The notes under the pieces: generated by a model
Told to the model about the DNA's origin: nothing
The model's database searches: none
Seen by the model: the letters and a program-made list of their open reading frames with translations, nothing else
Shown: positions 9,100 through 17,192 of the stretch, in pieces
Position numbering within the stretch: position 1 is the stretch's first letter
Layout of the letters: the number at the start of each line of letters is the position of its first letter
NCBI GenBank assembly: GCA_024642705.1
Contig: JAHEAQ010000039.1
Location: forward strand, 1-42,459
Direction of reading: 5' to 3'
Origin: Bacteroidota bacterium
Lineage (GTDB): Bacteria; Bacteroidota; Bacteroidia; Chitinophagales; Saprospiraceae
Length of the DNA: 42,459 nucleotides
Program-made: the position numbers and the translations under genes

Positions 9100-9984
9100 T
9101 CAATTGATTGAAAAAGTATTTAGTGCATTTTCAAAATCAAGAGGCAATTTAATATAAATAGCATTCTTTACTTTTATTTCATTTTCAAAATTCAAAGGAT
9201 TGCCTGCATACAAAAGTGGCACCTCATTGGTTTTTAATAATTCCGATATTAAATCTGCAATTTTCTCGGGCCTTGGTGCAGTGAACATTGTCATCATTAA
9301 ATCAGGATTTGTTATTTTTATTATTTCACCAATATTTTGCATTGGTACATTTTGACCCAGATAGTAAACTTTCCATCCACTTTTTTTAGCAATATAATAA
9401 GCAAGTAACAAACCAATTTCATGAGCTTCTCCTTCCAAGAGAAAAAGTAAGATTCTTTTAGCACCATCTTCTGGGACAGGCAATGATTCAATTGCAGCTA
9501 CAATTTTGTGTCGGATTAAATTAGAAATAAAGTGCTCTTGTGCCGGATTCGCTTTATTAGTTATCCAAAGACCACCAACTAAATTTAAAAATGGATAAAC
9601 AAGATTTAAAATCGTCGAAATAAAACTTGTCTGTGATACTGAATTGTTAAACAATTTGTTGAAAGCATCTTCATCCATCTCAAGCATACTTAAAACTAAA
9701 CCATTTATTCGATCATGATTTTCTTTAGAATCCGTCAATAATATTTGAGATACCTTCTCATAAATTTGAGATTGAGACATTTTATCAATGGCGGAGATAC
9801 GGTAACCATTTCTTATGAGGATTCCAATATTAAGAAGATCTTTTAATTGATTATCAGAATAGTACCGAATATTGCTCTCTGTTCGCAGTGGAAGCAGAAA
9901 GTTATATCTGCGCTCCCACACTCTAAGTGTATGAGCATTTATACCTGTCAAAGTCTCGATTTGAGACATCGAATATGTAATCAT
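9100..9984 (-). CDS. MerR-family regulator with cobalamin-binding domain (CarH/LitR-like)
   Basis: Regulator of 294 residues. The N-terminal MerR winged helix (about 1-70) includes the motif HTLRVWERRY. A helical bundle domain (about 95-165) carries the CarH cap motif Wx9EH as Trp140, Glu150 and His151. The C-terminal Rossmann domain (about 175-290) has the B12-binding ExHxxG as Glu186, His188 and Gly191. Known CarH proteins bind adenosylcobalamin, repress as tetramers in the dark and fall apart in light. The residue after Trp140 is Ile, whereas from memory Thermus CarH has the His used in its light-state bis-His adduct there, so the photochemistry may differ. It is divergent from the fasciclin gene and probably represses both. 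Family call is strong; light control is inferred. Confidence 0.9.
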   Translation of the reverse strand: MITYSMSQIETLTGINAHTLRVWERRYNFLLPLRTESNIRYYSDNQLKDLLNIGILIRNGYRISAIDKMSQSQIYEKVSQILLTDSKENHDRINGLVLSMLEMDEDAFNKLFNNSVSQTSFISTILNLVYPFLNLVGGLWITNKANPAQEHFISNLIRHKIVAAIESLPVPEDGAKRILLFLLEGEAHEIGLLLAYYIAKKSGWKVYYLGQNVPMQNIGEIIKITNPDLMMTMFTAPRPEKIADLISELLKTNEVPLLYAGNPLNFENEIKVKNAIYIKLPLDFENALNTFSIN

Positions 9985-9996
9985 GTTTAATAAAAA

Positions 9997-10127
9997 TTTA
10001 GATAAAGTTAGACAATTATCAAAGCAAAAAAATAAAAAAAATAAAAAAAATTTATTTTTTTAAAACATTTGTCTAACAAAATTGTCTTTATAGTTAGACA
10101 AAAGCAAATAAATATTTTTCGTCTAAA
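9997..10127. promoter_or_regulatory. Operator array of TTGTCTAAC half-sites between the regulator and fasciclin genes
   Basis: The 179-base divergent spacer holds a perfect 10-base inverted repeat, TTTGTCTAAC (10068-10077) and GTTAGACAAA (10093-10102), with another half-site GTTAGACAAT at 10007-10016. Weaker copies lie at 9997-10006 (TTTAGATAAA, directly abutting the last), 10081-10090 and 10118-10127. Runs of A separate them. Such clustered half-sites are expected for a CarH-type tetramer that covers both promoters. The repeats are seen directly; the binding protein is inferred from position. Confidence 0.7.
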
Positions 10128-10163
10128 TTTTTAACATAAATCATAAATCATAAAACATTAACA

Positions 10164-11519
10164 ATGAAAAAATTACCGTTTTTTTTAATTCTATTATTTA
10201 GTTTCTCCATTCTTTTAGCAAGCTGTGAAAAAGAAGATATCGTAGAAACAATTGAACCAACAAACAATTTGGTTGAAATTGCCTTAGATCAAGGTTTTAC
10301 ATCTTTAGCAGCAGCTCTTACAAAAGCTGGTTTAGTAGATGAATTGCAAGGAGGCTCTGATTTCACAGTTTTTGCTCCTACAAATGAAGCATTTGCTAAT
10401 TTATTAGCAGCTATAGGTCAAACTAGTATTGATGATGTTCCTGCGTCTGTATTGGAACAAATTTTACTGTATCATGTAGTCCCTGGAAAAATTTTCTCCA
10501 AAGACATTTCTGCTGGAAACGTTGTAACTTTAGAAGGAAGTGAAATTAATCTAACGACAAATAATGGGATTGCAGTTAATGGAATAAGTGTGATTAATCC
10601 CTTTGATGCCGAGGCTACCAATGGAGTTATACACACTGTAAACGAAGTATTGGTTCCTGCAAGCATAGCTCAATTTGTTAACACTATACTTGAGCCAGCA
10701 TTCTTCAACGAGTCATTTAGTACTTTGGTTAGTGCTGCTGTCAAAGCTAATGTAGTTGAAACATTATTAAACACTCCAAACCTCACTATTTTTGCACCTG
10801 ATAATGATGCATTTGTTGCTTCAGGAATAGATGTTAATGCAATAGATAGTGAAACCTTAGCTGCTGTGCTTACTTACCATGTGGTTGGGGCCAAAGTTAT
10901 GAGCAACGATATTCCAAGACAAGCAGGGACAGTGAATGGAAATGAACTTTTCTTCTCTTTGGTTTCTTCAGGAAATTATATCAATGGAGATACAGAAATA
11001 AAAGCAGTAGATATTGAATCAGGAACAGGTGTAGTTCATGTGATTTCTAAAGTTTTGTTACCACCAACTGGAAATATTGTAGAAACAGCTATAAGACTGT
11101 CTGCGAATGGTGAATTTACTTCCTTGATAGCTGCATTGACAAGAACAGCTAACGAAGGTACTGCAGATCAAAATTTGATAAATGTATTAAGTGGAAATGG
11201 TCCATTTACTGTCTTTGCACCAACTAATGCTGCTTTCCAAGCTGTATTAGATAGTAATAATGATTGGAATACATTAAATGATATACCTTTAGAAACATTG
11301 ATTAATGTATTAACTTACCATGTAGTTCCTGCAAAAGCATTTGATAAAGATCTTGCTGGTGCGGTGGATGTTAATGGCGAATTACCAACTGCATTAAGTC
11401 AAAATATAAAAATAAATCTAACCGATTTTTTAATTAATCAATCAAGCAAAATTGTTGGGATTAATTATAACACTACAAATGGAGTGATCCATGTCATTGA
11501 TAGTGTTTTATTACCATAA
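10164..11519 (+). CDS. Lipoprotein with three fasciclin (FAS1) domains
   Basis: Predicted surface or periplasmic lipoprotein of 451 residues. The signal peptide ends in a lipobox with Cys21 (LLASC). Three FAS1 repeats follow (about 37-170, 172-305 and 310-451). Each shows the H1 motif (FAPTNEAF, FAPDNDAF, FAPTNAAF) and the H2 motif beginning YHVV. FAS1 domains mediate adhesion and matrix contacts in many organisms; enzymatic roles are rare. It is transcribed away from the cobalamin-binding MerR-type gene across a shared operator region, which suggests control by that regulator. A hairpin terminator follows 46 bases after the stop, so it is probably monocistronic. Confidence 0.93.
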   Translation: MKKLPFFLILLFSFSILLASCEKEDIVETIEPTNNLVEIALDQGFTSLAAALTKAGLVDELQGGSDFTVFAPTNEAFANLLAAIGQTSIDDVPASVLEQILLYHVVPGKIFSKDISAGNVVTLEGSEINLTTNNGIAVNGISVINPFDAEATNGVIHTVNEVLVPASIAQFVNTILEPAFFNESFSTLVSAAVKANVVETLLNTPNLTIFAPDNDAFVASGIDVNAIDSETLAAVLTYHVVGAKVMSNDIPRQAGTVNGNELFFSLVSSGNYINGDTEIKAVDIESGTGVVHVISKVLLPPTGNIVETAIRLSANGEFTSLIAALTRTANEGTADQNLINVLSGNGPFTVFAPTNAAFQAVLDSNNDWNTLNDIPLETLINVLTYHVVPAKAFDKDLAGAVDVNGELPTALSQNIKINLTDFLINQSSKIVGINYNTTNGVIHVIDSVLLP

Positions 11520-11564
11520 AAAAGAAAATAATTTTTGGTTATAGTTTTTGTTCTGAAAAATGTT

Positions 11565-11592
11565 AAAAGGCGGTATTAATTACCGCCTTTTT
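11565..11592 (+). terminator. Rho-independent terminator of the fasciclin gene
   Basis: A perfect 11-base-pair stem (AAAAGGCGGTA with TACCGCCTTTT) closes a five-base loop and runs into a short T tract. It stands 46 bases after the fasciclin stop codon. The A and T arms also allow some bidirectional function. Confidence 0.88.
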
Positions 11593-11627
11593 CAAAAAAA
11601 TAAGTTTACTTTCTTAAAAGTCAAAAT

Positions 11628-11810
11628 ATGTTTGGTCTATTCAAAAAAAAATCTGAATCAGAAATTCTTCTTGTAAAATATAAGCTGTTAAACCAGGAGG
11701 CTTTTGAATTATCAAGAGTTAATCGAATGAAAAGTGATCAAAAGGCAGCTGAAGCTTTGGAAATATTGGAGAAAATAGAGAAATTGGAAAAAATAGAGAA
11801 AAACTTATAA
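11628..11810 (+). CDS. Small Lacal_2735-type protein
   Basis: Sixty-residue, highly charged protein that starts MFGLFKKKSE and is otherwise helical, ending in a Lys/Glu/Ile-rich heptad-like tail (EKIEKLEKIEK). The amphipathic N-terminus, the length and the pattern of NRMKSDQKAAEA match the small Lacal_2735 family of Bacteroidota as I remember it. The function is unknown. The gene lies 36 bases beyond the fasciclin terminator and so has its own transcript. The last eight or so residues repeat the EKIEKLEK unit and may be a local duplication. Confidence 0.75.
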   Translation: MFGLFKKKSESEILLVKYKLLNQEAFELSRVNRMKSDQKAAEALEILEKIEKLEKIEKNL

Positions 11811-12019
11811 ACGAAATTTTAGTTTTATTTTTACTCCTTGGTTCGTTAGCACAAGTATGGAAAAAACGCACACTTCTCATTTTTAAATTTGCTGTACTTT
11901 TAAGGATTGGTATTTAAAAGGGAAATTCAATAAAAATTTAATTCTTGATTAGTAACAAATTTTAAATTCCTTCGTCTTAACCAAATAGACCCATAAATTA
12001 AGTTATCCTTCCCTAAATC

Positions 12020-12892
12020 ATGAAAATTAATTGGAGAACCGTACTTAATCATCCAATTATAAAAATTGTACTTGGTGCAGCCATTTGCTTTTTGTTATTT
12101 ATTGTTGCTCAAAACTTTATCATTAAGCCATTTTTATTATATCTCATTCCCTCTGAAGAGATTGCAAAAACTATAGCTAATTATATCTCTTCAATTGTAC
12201 TATTACTAAGTTATTTTTTTCTTTTTCGAACTTATGAACAAAGAAAAGTACCTGAACTTTCCTTAAAACATTTACCAAAAGAATTTTTTGGTGGTTTGTT
12301 TTTTGGTTTTTTAGTAATCTCGTTGATTATACTGTTATTGTATTTATTAGGATATTATTCCATACTTAATATCTCAAATTATCAATACTTTTTGAAACCA
12401 TTATCCATTCTAGTAGGAGCAGCATTAATAGAAGAAATATTTTTTAGAGGAATTCTATATCGTGTTCTGGAAGAATGGAAAGGAACATTTATTGCCCTTT
12501 TTATTACTGCATTTTTATTTGAACTTCCACATACATTTAATGAAAATGCAACTTTTTTATCTTTTTTGTTAGGCGTTGTATTTGGCCTATCTCATGGTTT
12601 AATGTTCACCTATACCAAAAGAATTTGGTTGCCATTCGCATTCCATTTAGGATGGAATTTAGCCCAACCTTTTTATGGGTCTAACTTATCTGGTCTTGAA
12701 GATATGGGATTAGTAATCAATGCAAAATTTGAAGGGCCGAAGATATTTATTGGTTCCAATTATGGAATTGAAGATTCTATCTTTTCGTTACTTCTATTGG
12801 GAATCATATGCTTATTCTTTTTATACCTCTCCATAAAAAATGGAAAAATAATTGGACGAAATAAGACCTTCAAAAATACAATTAAGCTTTGA
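12020..12892 (+). CDS. CPBP-family intramembrane metalloprotease
   Basis: Polytopic membrane protein of 290 residues with about eight hydrophobic segments. The CPBP (CAAX protease and bacteriocin-processing, ABI) motifs are in order: EExxxR as Glu138-Glu139 in EEIFFRG, FxxxH in FELPH, and HxxxN in HLGWN. These residues bind metal and activate water in relatives such as Rce1. In bacteria the substrates vary and none is evident here. It is flanked by spacers on both sides and is probably monocistronic. The fold and family are clear; the role is open. Confidence 0.9.
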   Translation: MKINWRTVLNHPIIKIVLGAAICFLLFIVAQNFIIKPFLLYLIPSEEIAKTIANYISSIVLLLSYFFLFRTYEQRKVPELSLKHLPKEFFGGLFFGFLVISLIILLLYLLGYYSILNISNYQYFLKPLSILVGAALIEEIFFRGILYRVLEEWKGTFIALFITAFLFELPHTFNENATFLSFLLGVVFGLSHGLMFTYTKRIWLPFAFHLGWNLAQPFYGSNLSGLEDMGLVINAKFEGPKIFIGSNYGIEDSIFSLLLLGIICLFFLYLSIKNGKIIGRNKTFKNTIKL

Positions 12893-12900
12893 CTACATAA

Positions 12901-13041
12901 ATGGTGGAAAAGCAAATGATCTATTTAACCTTATCTGATAAAACTATTTATAATCCTTCAAATTTATTCGAACTTAGCGGACTTGATGGACTCGTCTTTT
13001 TGATGTTTGTTATTTTTGCGTCTTACTTTGCTACAAAGTGA
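12901..13041 (+). CDS. Possible small membrane protein or gene remnant
   Basis: A 46-codon ATG-started frame begins eight bases after the CPBP stop. Residues about 1-27 are polar and residues 28-43 form a hydrophobic stretch (LVFLMFVIFASYF) that could span a membrane. I do not recognise it. It may be a genuine small protein translated after the CPBP gene or the remains of a longer one, since the frame continues briefly past its TGA. The rest of the spacer to 13220 is AT-rich with nothing else that I can support. Confidence 0.25.
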   Translation: MVEKQMIYLTLSDKTIYNPSNLFELSGLDGLVFLMFVIFASYFATK

Positions 13042-13220
13042 TTATTTAGCCCTATCTGGAAATAATGCATGTAAAAAGAAACATAAAAATGTCATAATCT
13101 TTTGTGAGAGCGAAATATAATAGGATAATAGATATTTATTTACTTTAATATTCAGTTACTTTAACAATTTCTTGTTTTATATTTCCAATGGTAAACTAGC
13201 AATTTTAAAAGATTCAAATA

Positions 13221-13652
13221 ATGAAACAAAGCATAGCACATATAGCGTTAGTGGTTCGAGAATATGACGAAGCAATAGAATTTTATACAAAAAAATTAGA
13301 TTTTATTCTTCTTGAAGATACCAAATTAAGTGAGGAAAAAAGATGGGTCGTTATTGCACCACCTGGCGCAAAAGAATGCAGCCTTTTGCTCGCAAGAGCA
13401 GCAACGGAAGAGCAGGAAAAAAGTATTGGAAATCAGACTGGTGGCCGTGTATTTCTTTTTCTTTTTACAGATGATTTTTGGCGAGATTATCATAAAATGG
13501 TAGAAAGAAAAATAAACTTCGTAAGGCCACCTACTGAATTTGATTATGGGCGTGTTGCTGTTTTTGAAGATTTATATGGCAACCTTTGGGACTTTATTGA
13601 ACCCAGTGATCAAAATTCAGGGTTGATCAAAACGAATCCACAAAAAAAATAA
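13221..13652 (+). CDS. VOC (glyoxalase/bleomycin-resistance) family protein
   Basis: Soluble protein of 143 residues with one complete vicinal-oxygen-chelate unit of two beta-alpha-beta-beta-beta modules. It begins IAHIALVVREYDEAIEFYTKKLDF and ends with the typical FEDLYGNLWDFIEP. His8 and the Glu in the last strand (LWDFIEP) are in the positions of the usual metal ligands. Relatives include glyoxalase I, extradiol dioxygenases and antibiotic-binding proteins, so the substrate cannot be told. The dehydrogenase gene 44 bases downstream may be co-transcribed. Confidence 0.88.
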   Translation: MKQSIAHIALVVREYDEAIEFYTKKLDFILLEDTKLSEEKRWVVIAPPGAKECSLLLARAATEEQEKSIGNQTGGRVFLFLFTDDFWRDYHKMVERKINFVRPPTEFDYGRVAVFEDLYGNLWDFIEPSDQNSGLIKTNPQKK

Positions 13653-13696
13653 TTTAACCTGCATAGGCATATACTTTAAAATTCAATCAAAATAAC

Positions 13697-14605
13697 ATGT
13701 CAAAATCAAAATGGAGCGTCGAGAATATTCCTGATTTAGAAGGTAAAGTTGTTATTGTAACAGGAGCGACTAGTGGTTTGGGTGAAGAAGCAGCAAAAAT
13801 ATTTTCTGGCAAACGAGCCACAGTAATCATGGCAGTTAGAAATACGCAAAAAGGAGAAAGTGTGGCTCAAAAAATCAGAACAGAATTTCCATTTGCTAAA
13901 ATAGAGGTTCTGAATCTGGATCTTGACAGCTTAAAATCTGTTCAAACTTTTGCAGCACAAATATTAGCCAATTATGAACGTTTGGATATTTTAATAAACA
14001 ATGCAGGTGTAATGGCATGTCCTTTTTCTAAAACAGCTGATGGGTTTGAGATTCAGATGGGCGTTAATCACTTAGGACATTTTGCACTTACAGGGCATTT
14101 AATGCCATTGTTGAAAAAGACCAAAGGGTCTCGAATAGTAGCAACATCTAGTATTGCACACCGACAAGGCAATATTGATTTTGACGATATCAATTGGGAA
14201 AAAAGGAAATATGTTACTGGAAAAGCCTATGGCGATAGTAAAATTGCAAATTTATATTTTGCCTATGAACTAGCAAGAAAAATGAAAGGAGTTTCAGATG
14301 CGCCCTTGATAACTATAGCTCATCCAGGATGGACAAGTACTGATTTACAAAGACATTCATTGATGTTTAGAATTCTAAATCCAATTTTTTCACAAAATGT
14401 AGCAAATGGTGTTTTGCCAACTTTGAGAGCAGCAGTCGACAACAATGCAAAATCTGGGGATTATTTTGGACCTTCAGGTTTTTTGGAGTTGAAAGGATTT
14501 CCTGTTGTTGTAAGTTCCAATGAACTATCAATGGATGAATCAAAAGCAAAACGCCTTTGGAATTTATCTGAAAAATTAACCAATGTTCAATACCAACTAG
14601 GATAA
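13697..14605 (+). CDS. Short-chain dehydrogenase/reductase, retinol-dehydrogenase-like
   Basis: NAD(P)-dependent oxidoreductase of 302 residues. The Rossmann motif TGATSGLG lies near residue 19, NNAG follows, and the catalytic set includes Ser in TSSIAH and Tyr178/Lys182 in YGDSK. The length and the pattern of a WGxxNIPD-like lead-in resemble the RDH/WWOX-like SDR branch common in bacteria. The natural substrate is unknown. It follows the VOC gene closely on the same strand and may share its transcript. Confidence 0.92.
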   Translation: MSKSKWSVENIPDLEGKVVIVTGATSGLGEEAAKIFSGKRATVIMAVRNTQKGESVAQKIRTEFPFAKIEVLNLDLDSLKSVQTFAAQILANYERLDILINNAGVMACPFSKTADGFEIQMGVNHLGHFALTGHLMPLLKKTKGSRIVATSSIAHRQGNIDFDDINWEKRKYVTGKAYGDSKIANLYFAYELARKMKGVSDAPLITIAHPGWTSTDLQRHSLMFRILNPIFSQNVANGVLPTLRAAVDNNAKSGDYFGPSGFLELKGFPVVVSSNELSMDESKAKRLWNLSEKLTNVQYQLG

Positions 14606-14775
14606 TGTTCTAGGTTACTATATTGATCAAATTTGGGCCATTTTAATGTTATTATTTTACATTTAATTTTTGACTCAAAACTGGTCAAGCCTTCTCAAAG
14701 TCTAGAAAAACTCAATTGAGTTAACATTAATTTTCCACTCATCAATGAATTTTCACATAAATTGAAGAATATTGA

Positions 14776-14804
14776 TTTGCTGAATAAAATTGTATATATC
14801 TTTG
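14776..14804 (+). promoter_or_regulatory. Candidate Bacteroidota promoter with long leader for kup
   Basis: A TAnnTTTG -7 element reads TATCTTTG at 14797-14804, with TTTG at 14776-14779 as the -33 element and 17 bases between them. This would give a leader of about 300 bases before the kup ATG at 15110. I found no known riboswitch in it. A TTG-started frame of 89 codons (14844-15113) ends across the kup start in an ATGA overlap but has no recognisable content. The part of the spacer before this promoter (14606-14775) holds nothing that I can support. Confidence 0.5.
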
Positions 14805-15109
14805 TATCAAATTGTATTTTGAAAAAAGAACATGCAATAGTTCTTGATTTTTAATAACAATTCGCTTTTAATAAAAATATTAAAATTACACAGCATACCT
14901 TATCATATGCGCAATGGGTTCTATCTTTTTCCCAATTGTTTTCAAAGCTCGATCCTAAATTCACATTTCAGAAGGAGCGAATTGTTTCGGATAATAAATA
15001 TTGGTGTGATGTTTATGAATTTTAATCAGGTTAAAGACAAAACCATAAAATGTGAAAAGGCATTAGGTTGTACAATCGTATTTATAAAATTTAGCAAATA
15101 TGGGGCGTT

Positions 15110-17023
15110 ATGAATAAAAAAATTAAGTTAGGAGGCATATTAATTACAATTGGGATTGTATTTGGTGATATAGGCACCTCCCCTCTTTATGTATTTACCG
15201 CAATAACAGGAGGAACTAATTTTGACGAAGGGTTGATAATGGGTAGTCTTTCATGTATAATTTGGACACTTGCGATATTAGCAACTTTTAAATACGTTTA
15301 TTTGGCTTTAAATACAGACAATAAAGGCGAGGGCGGAATTTTTGCATTGTATGCTTTATTGAAAAAGACAAAATCAAAATGGATAATTTTTCCAGCATTA
15401 ATTGGTTGTGCCACACTAATTAGCGATGGGTTTTTAACGCCTGCGATTTCAATATCTTCTGCAATTGAAGGCCTTTCTATTAGATTTCCAGATATTCAGA
15501 CACTTCCCATTGTCACTGGAATTATCGTTTTATTGTTCCTGTTTCAACAATTTGGCACTAAAGTTATTGGAAAAGTTTTCGGCCCAATTATGGTCAGTTG
15601 GTTCTTAATGATTGGCATTTTGGGAACTATGCAAATTTTTGCCAACCCATTAGTCCTGAAGGCTTTGAATCCAATATACGCTATAAAATTTGTATTGTTC
15701 TACCCTAATGGATTTTGGTTAATGAGTGCTGTGTTTTTATGCACGACAGGAGCGGAAGCTTTATATTCAGATTTGGGTCATTTTGGAAAAAAAAATATCC
15801 GTATAAGTTGGATCTTTGTTGTCTCCATGCTGCTTCTTAATTACTTTGGACAAGCAGCATTATGTTTGTCTTTCCCTCCGGATCTAAAAGTTACTTCTGT
15901 GTTTTATTCAATGGTTCCTTCATACTTCCTTCCAGTTGTTATTATCATTGCTACATTAGCCTCGGTAATTGCGAGTCAAGCTTTGATTACAGGAATTTTC
16001 ACCCTTATTAACGAGGCTATAAAATTGAAGCTTTGGGTGAACTTAAAAGTAAATTTTCCCTCAGATGAAAAAGGACAGGTTTACATTCCTTTTATAAACT
16101 TTTTCCTAATGTTTGGCTGTTTGTCTATTCTTTTCATATTCAAAAAGTCTGCGAATATGGAAGCTGCTTACGGACTAGCAATTATCATTGATATGTTGAT
16201 GACGACGTCATTATTGGCCTATTTGCTTTTTGTAAAACGAAAAAATATATTTTTCACCTTTCTTTCTGTTGGATTATTTATTATTTTAGAATCCATTTTC
16301 ATGGTTTCAAATTTTGGAAAAATATGGCATGGTGGATGGTTTCCATTGCTAACTTCTATTTTGATATTTATTTTGTTGTATTTGCATTACAGGGCAAGAG
16401 AATTAAGGCAACGAATTGCGGATTATGATAGCATGACGCACATACTTCCTATGTTAGATGATATTTCAAATGACAAAAGTATACCAATTTATGCCACAAA
16501 CCTCATTTACCTTACCAGATCAAATAGTAGAGCAAAACTGGATAATGTCATCATATATTCCATCTTCAAGCTTTTCCCTAAAAGAGCAAAAGTTTATTGG
16601 TTCGTGCATATTGAAACCTCTGACAAACCAAAAGGTATAAAATATACTTGCAATTCTTTGATCCCCCAAAAATGCTTTTATGTAAGAATTAAATTTGGAT
16701 TTAAAGAAAAACATGAAATCGAACCCATTATTTATAACGTCAGGAAAAAGTTGGCAGAAAAAGGAGAAGTTTCTTTGGAAAGTGCTTTCGACAGCATAAA
16801 CAAACACAATCTTCCTTCAGATTTTCAATACATCTTATTGAATACGCGACTCTCCTATATTCAAAGGCTTGCTTTTTGGGATTACATATCGATTGTTGTT
16901 TATAGATTTATAAAGTTGACCAGGGTAAGTGTAATTTCAGATTATGGTATTGCCAATAGCAGAACCGTTACTGAAATCATTCCCGCAGAACTACCACTTA
17001 ATGTAAAATTGAGAAAGGCTTAA
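15110..17023 (+). CDS. kup: KUP-family potassium uptake protein
   Basis: Integral membrane K+ importer of 637 residues, the usual Kup length. The N-terminal signature GIVFGDIGTSPLYV is complete, about twelve hydrophobic segments follow (to about residue 435), and a soluble C-terminal domain of about 200 residues ends the chain. Kup proteins import potassium, probably with protons, and in some bacteria are controlled by c-di-AMP. The start is the ATG right after a GC-richer stretch; it overlaps the stop of an upstream frame in the leader. It is flanked by spacers and is probably transcribed alone. Confidence 0.95.
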   Translation: MNKKIKLGGILITIGIVFGDIGTSPLYVFTAITGGTNFDEGLIMGSLSCIIWTLAILATFKYVYLALNTDNKGEGGIFALYALLKKTKSKWIIFPALIGCATLISDGFLTPAISISSAIEGLSIRFPDIQTLPIVTGIIVLLFLFQQFGTKVIGKVFGPIMVSWFLMIGILGTMQIFANPLVLKALNPIYAIKFVLFYPNGFWLMSAVFLCTTGAEALYSDLGHFGKKNIRISWIFVVSMLLLNYFGQAALCLSFPPDLKVTSVFYSMVPSYFLPVVIIIATLASVIASQALITGIFTLINEAIKLKLWVNLKVNFPSDEKGQVYIPFINFFLMFGCLSILFIFKKSANMEAAYGLAIIIDMLMTTSLLAYLLFVKRKNIFFTFLSVGLFIILESIFMVSNFGKIWHGGWFPLLTSILIFILLYLHYRARELRQRIADYDSMTHILPMLDDISNDKSIPIYATNLIYLTRSNSRAKLDNVIIYSIFKLFPKRAKVYWFVHIETSDKPKGIKYTCNSLIPQKCFYVRIKFGFKEKHEIEPIIYNVRKKLAEKGEVSLESAFDSINKHNLPSDFQYILLNTRLSYIQRLAFWDYISIVVYRFIKLTRVSVISDYGIANSRTVTEIIPAELPLNVKLRKA

Positions 17024-17063
17024 ATTTCACTTCGGCCAAATTATATTTCTTCAATTGGGTATT

Positions 17064-17082
17064 TGTGATATTAATATTCACA
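17064..17082. promoter_or_regulatory. Imperfect palindrome in the spacer before the serine hydrolase
   Basis: TGTGATATTAATATTCACA has arms TGTGA and TCACA around an AT core. It could be a regulator site for the hydrolase gene 110 bases on, or part of a weak terminator after kup. A TAnnTTTG-like string (TATTTTTG, 17128-17135) lies between it and the gene, but without a clear -33 partner. Confidence 0.3.
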
Positions 17083-17192
17083 TTCGGTCTCAATTTTCGT
17101 TTTTAATGCATTACATTAAGCTCTCAGTATTTTTGGATTAATGGGAAAAATAATCCATATTTAAAACCTCAAAAAATTAAATATTATACCTT

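Noticed and set aside
14844-15113. 89-codon frame before kup as a protein gene
   Set aside because: It needs a TTG start, has no recognisable domain and lies in what is probably the kup leader. Kept only as an observation.
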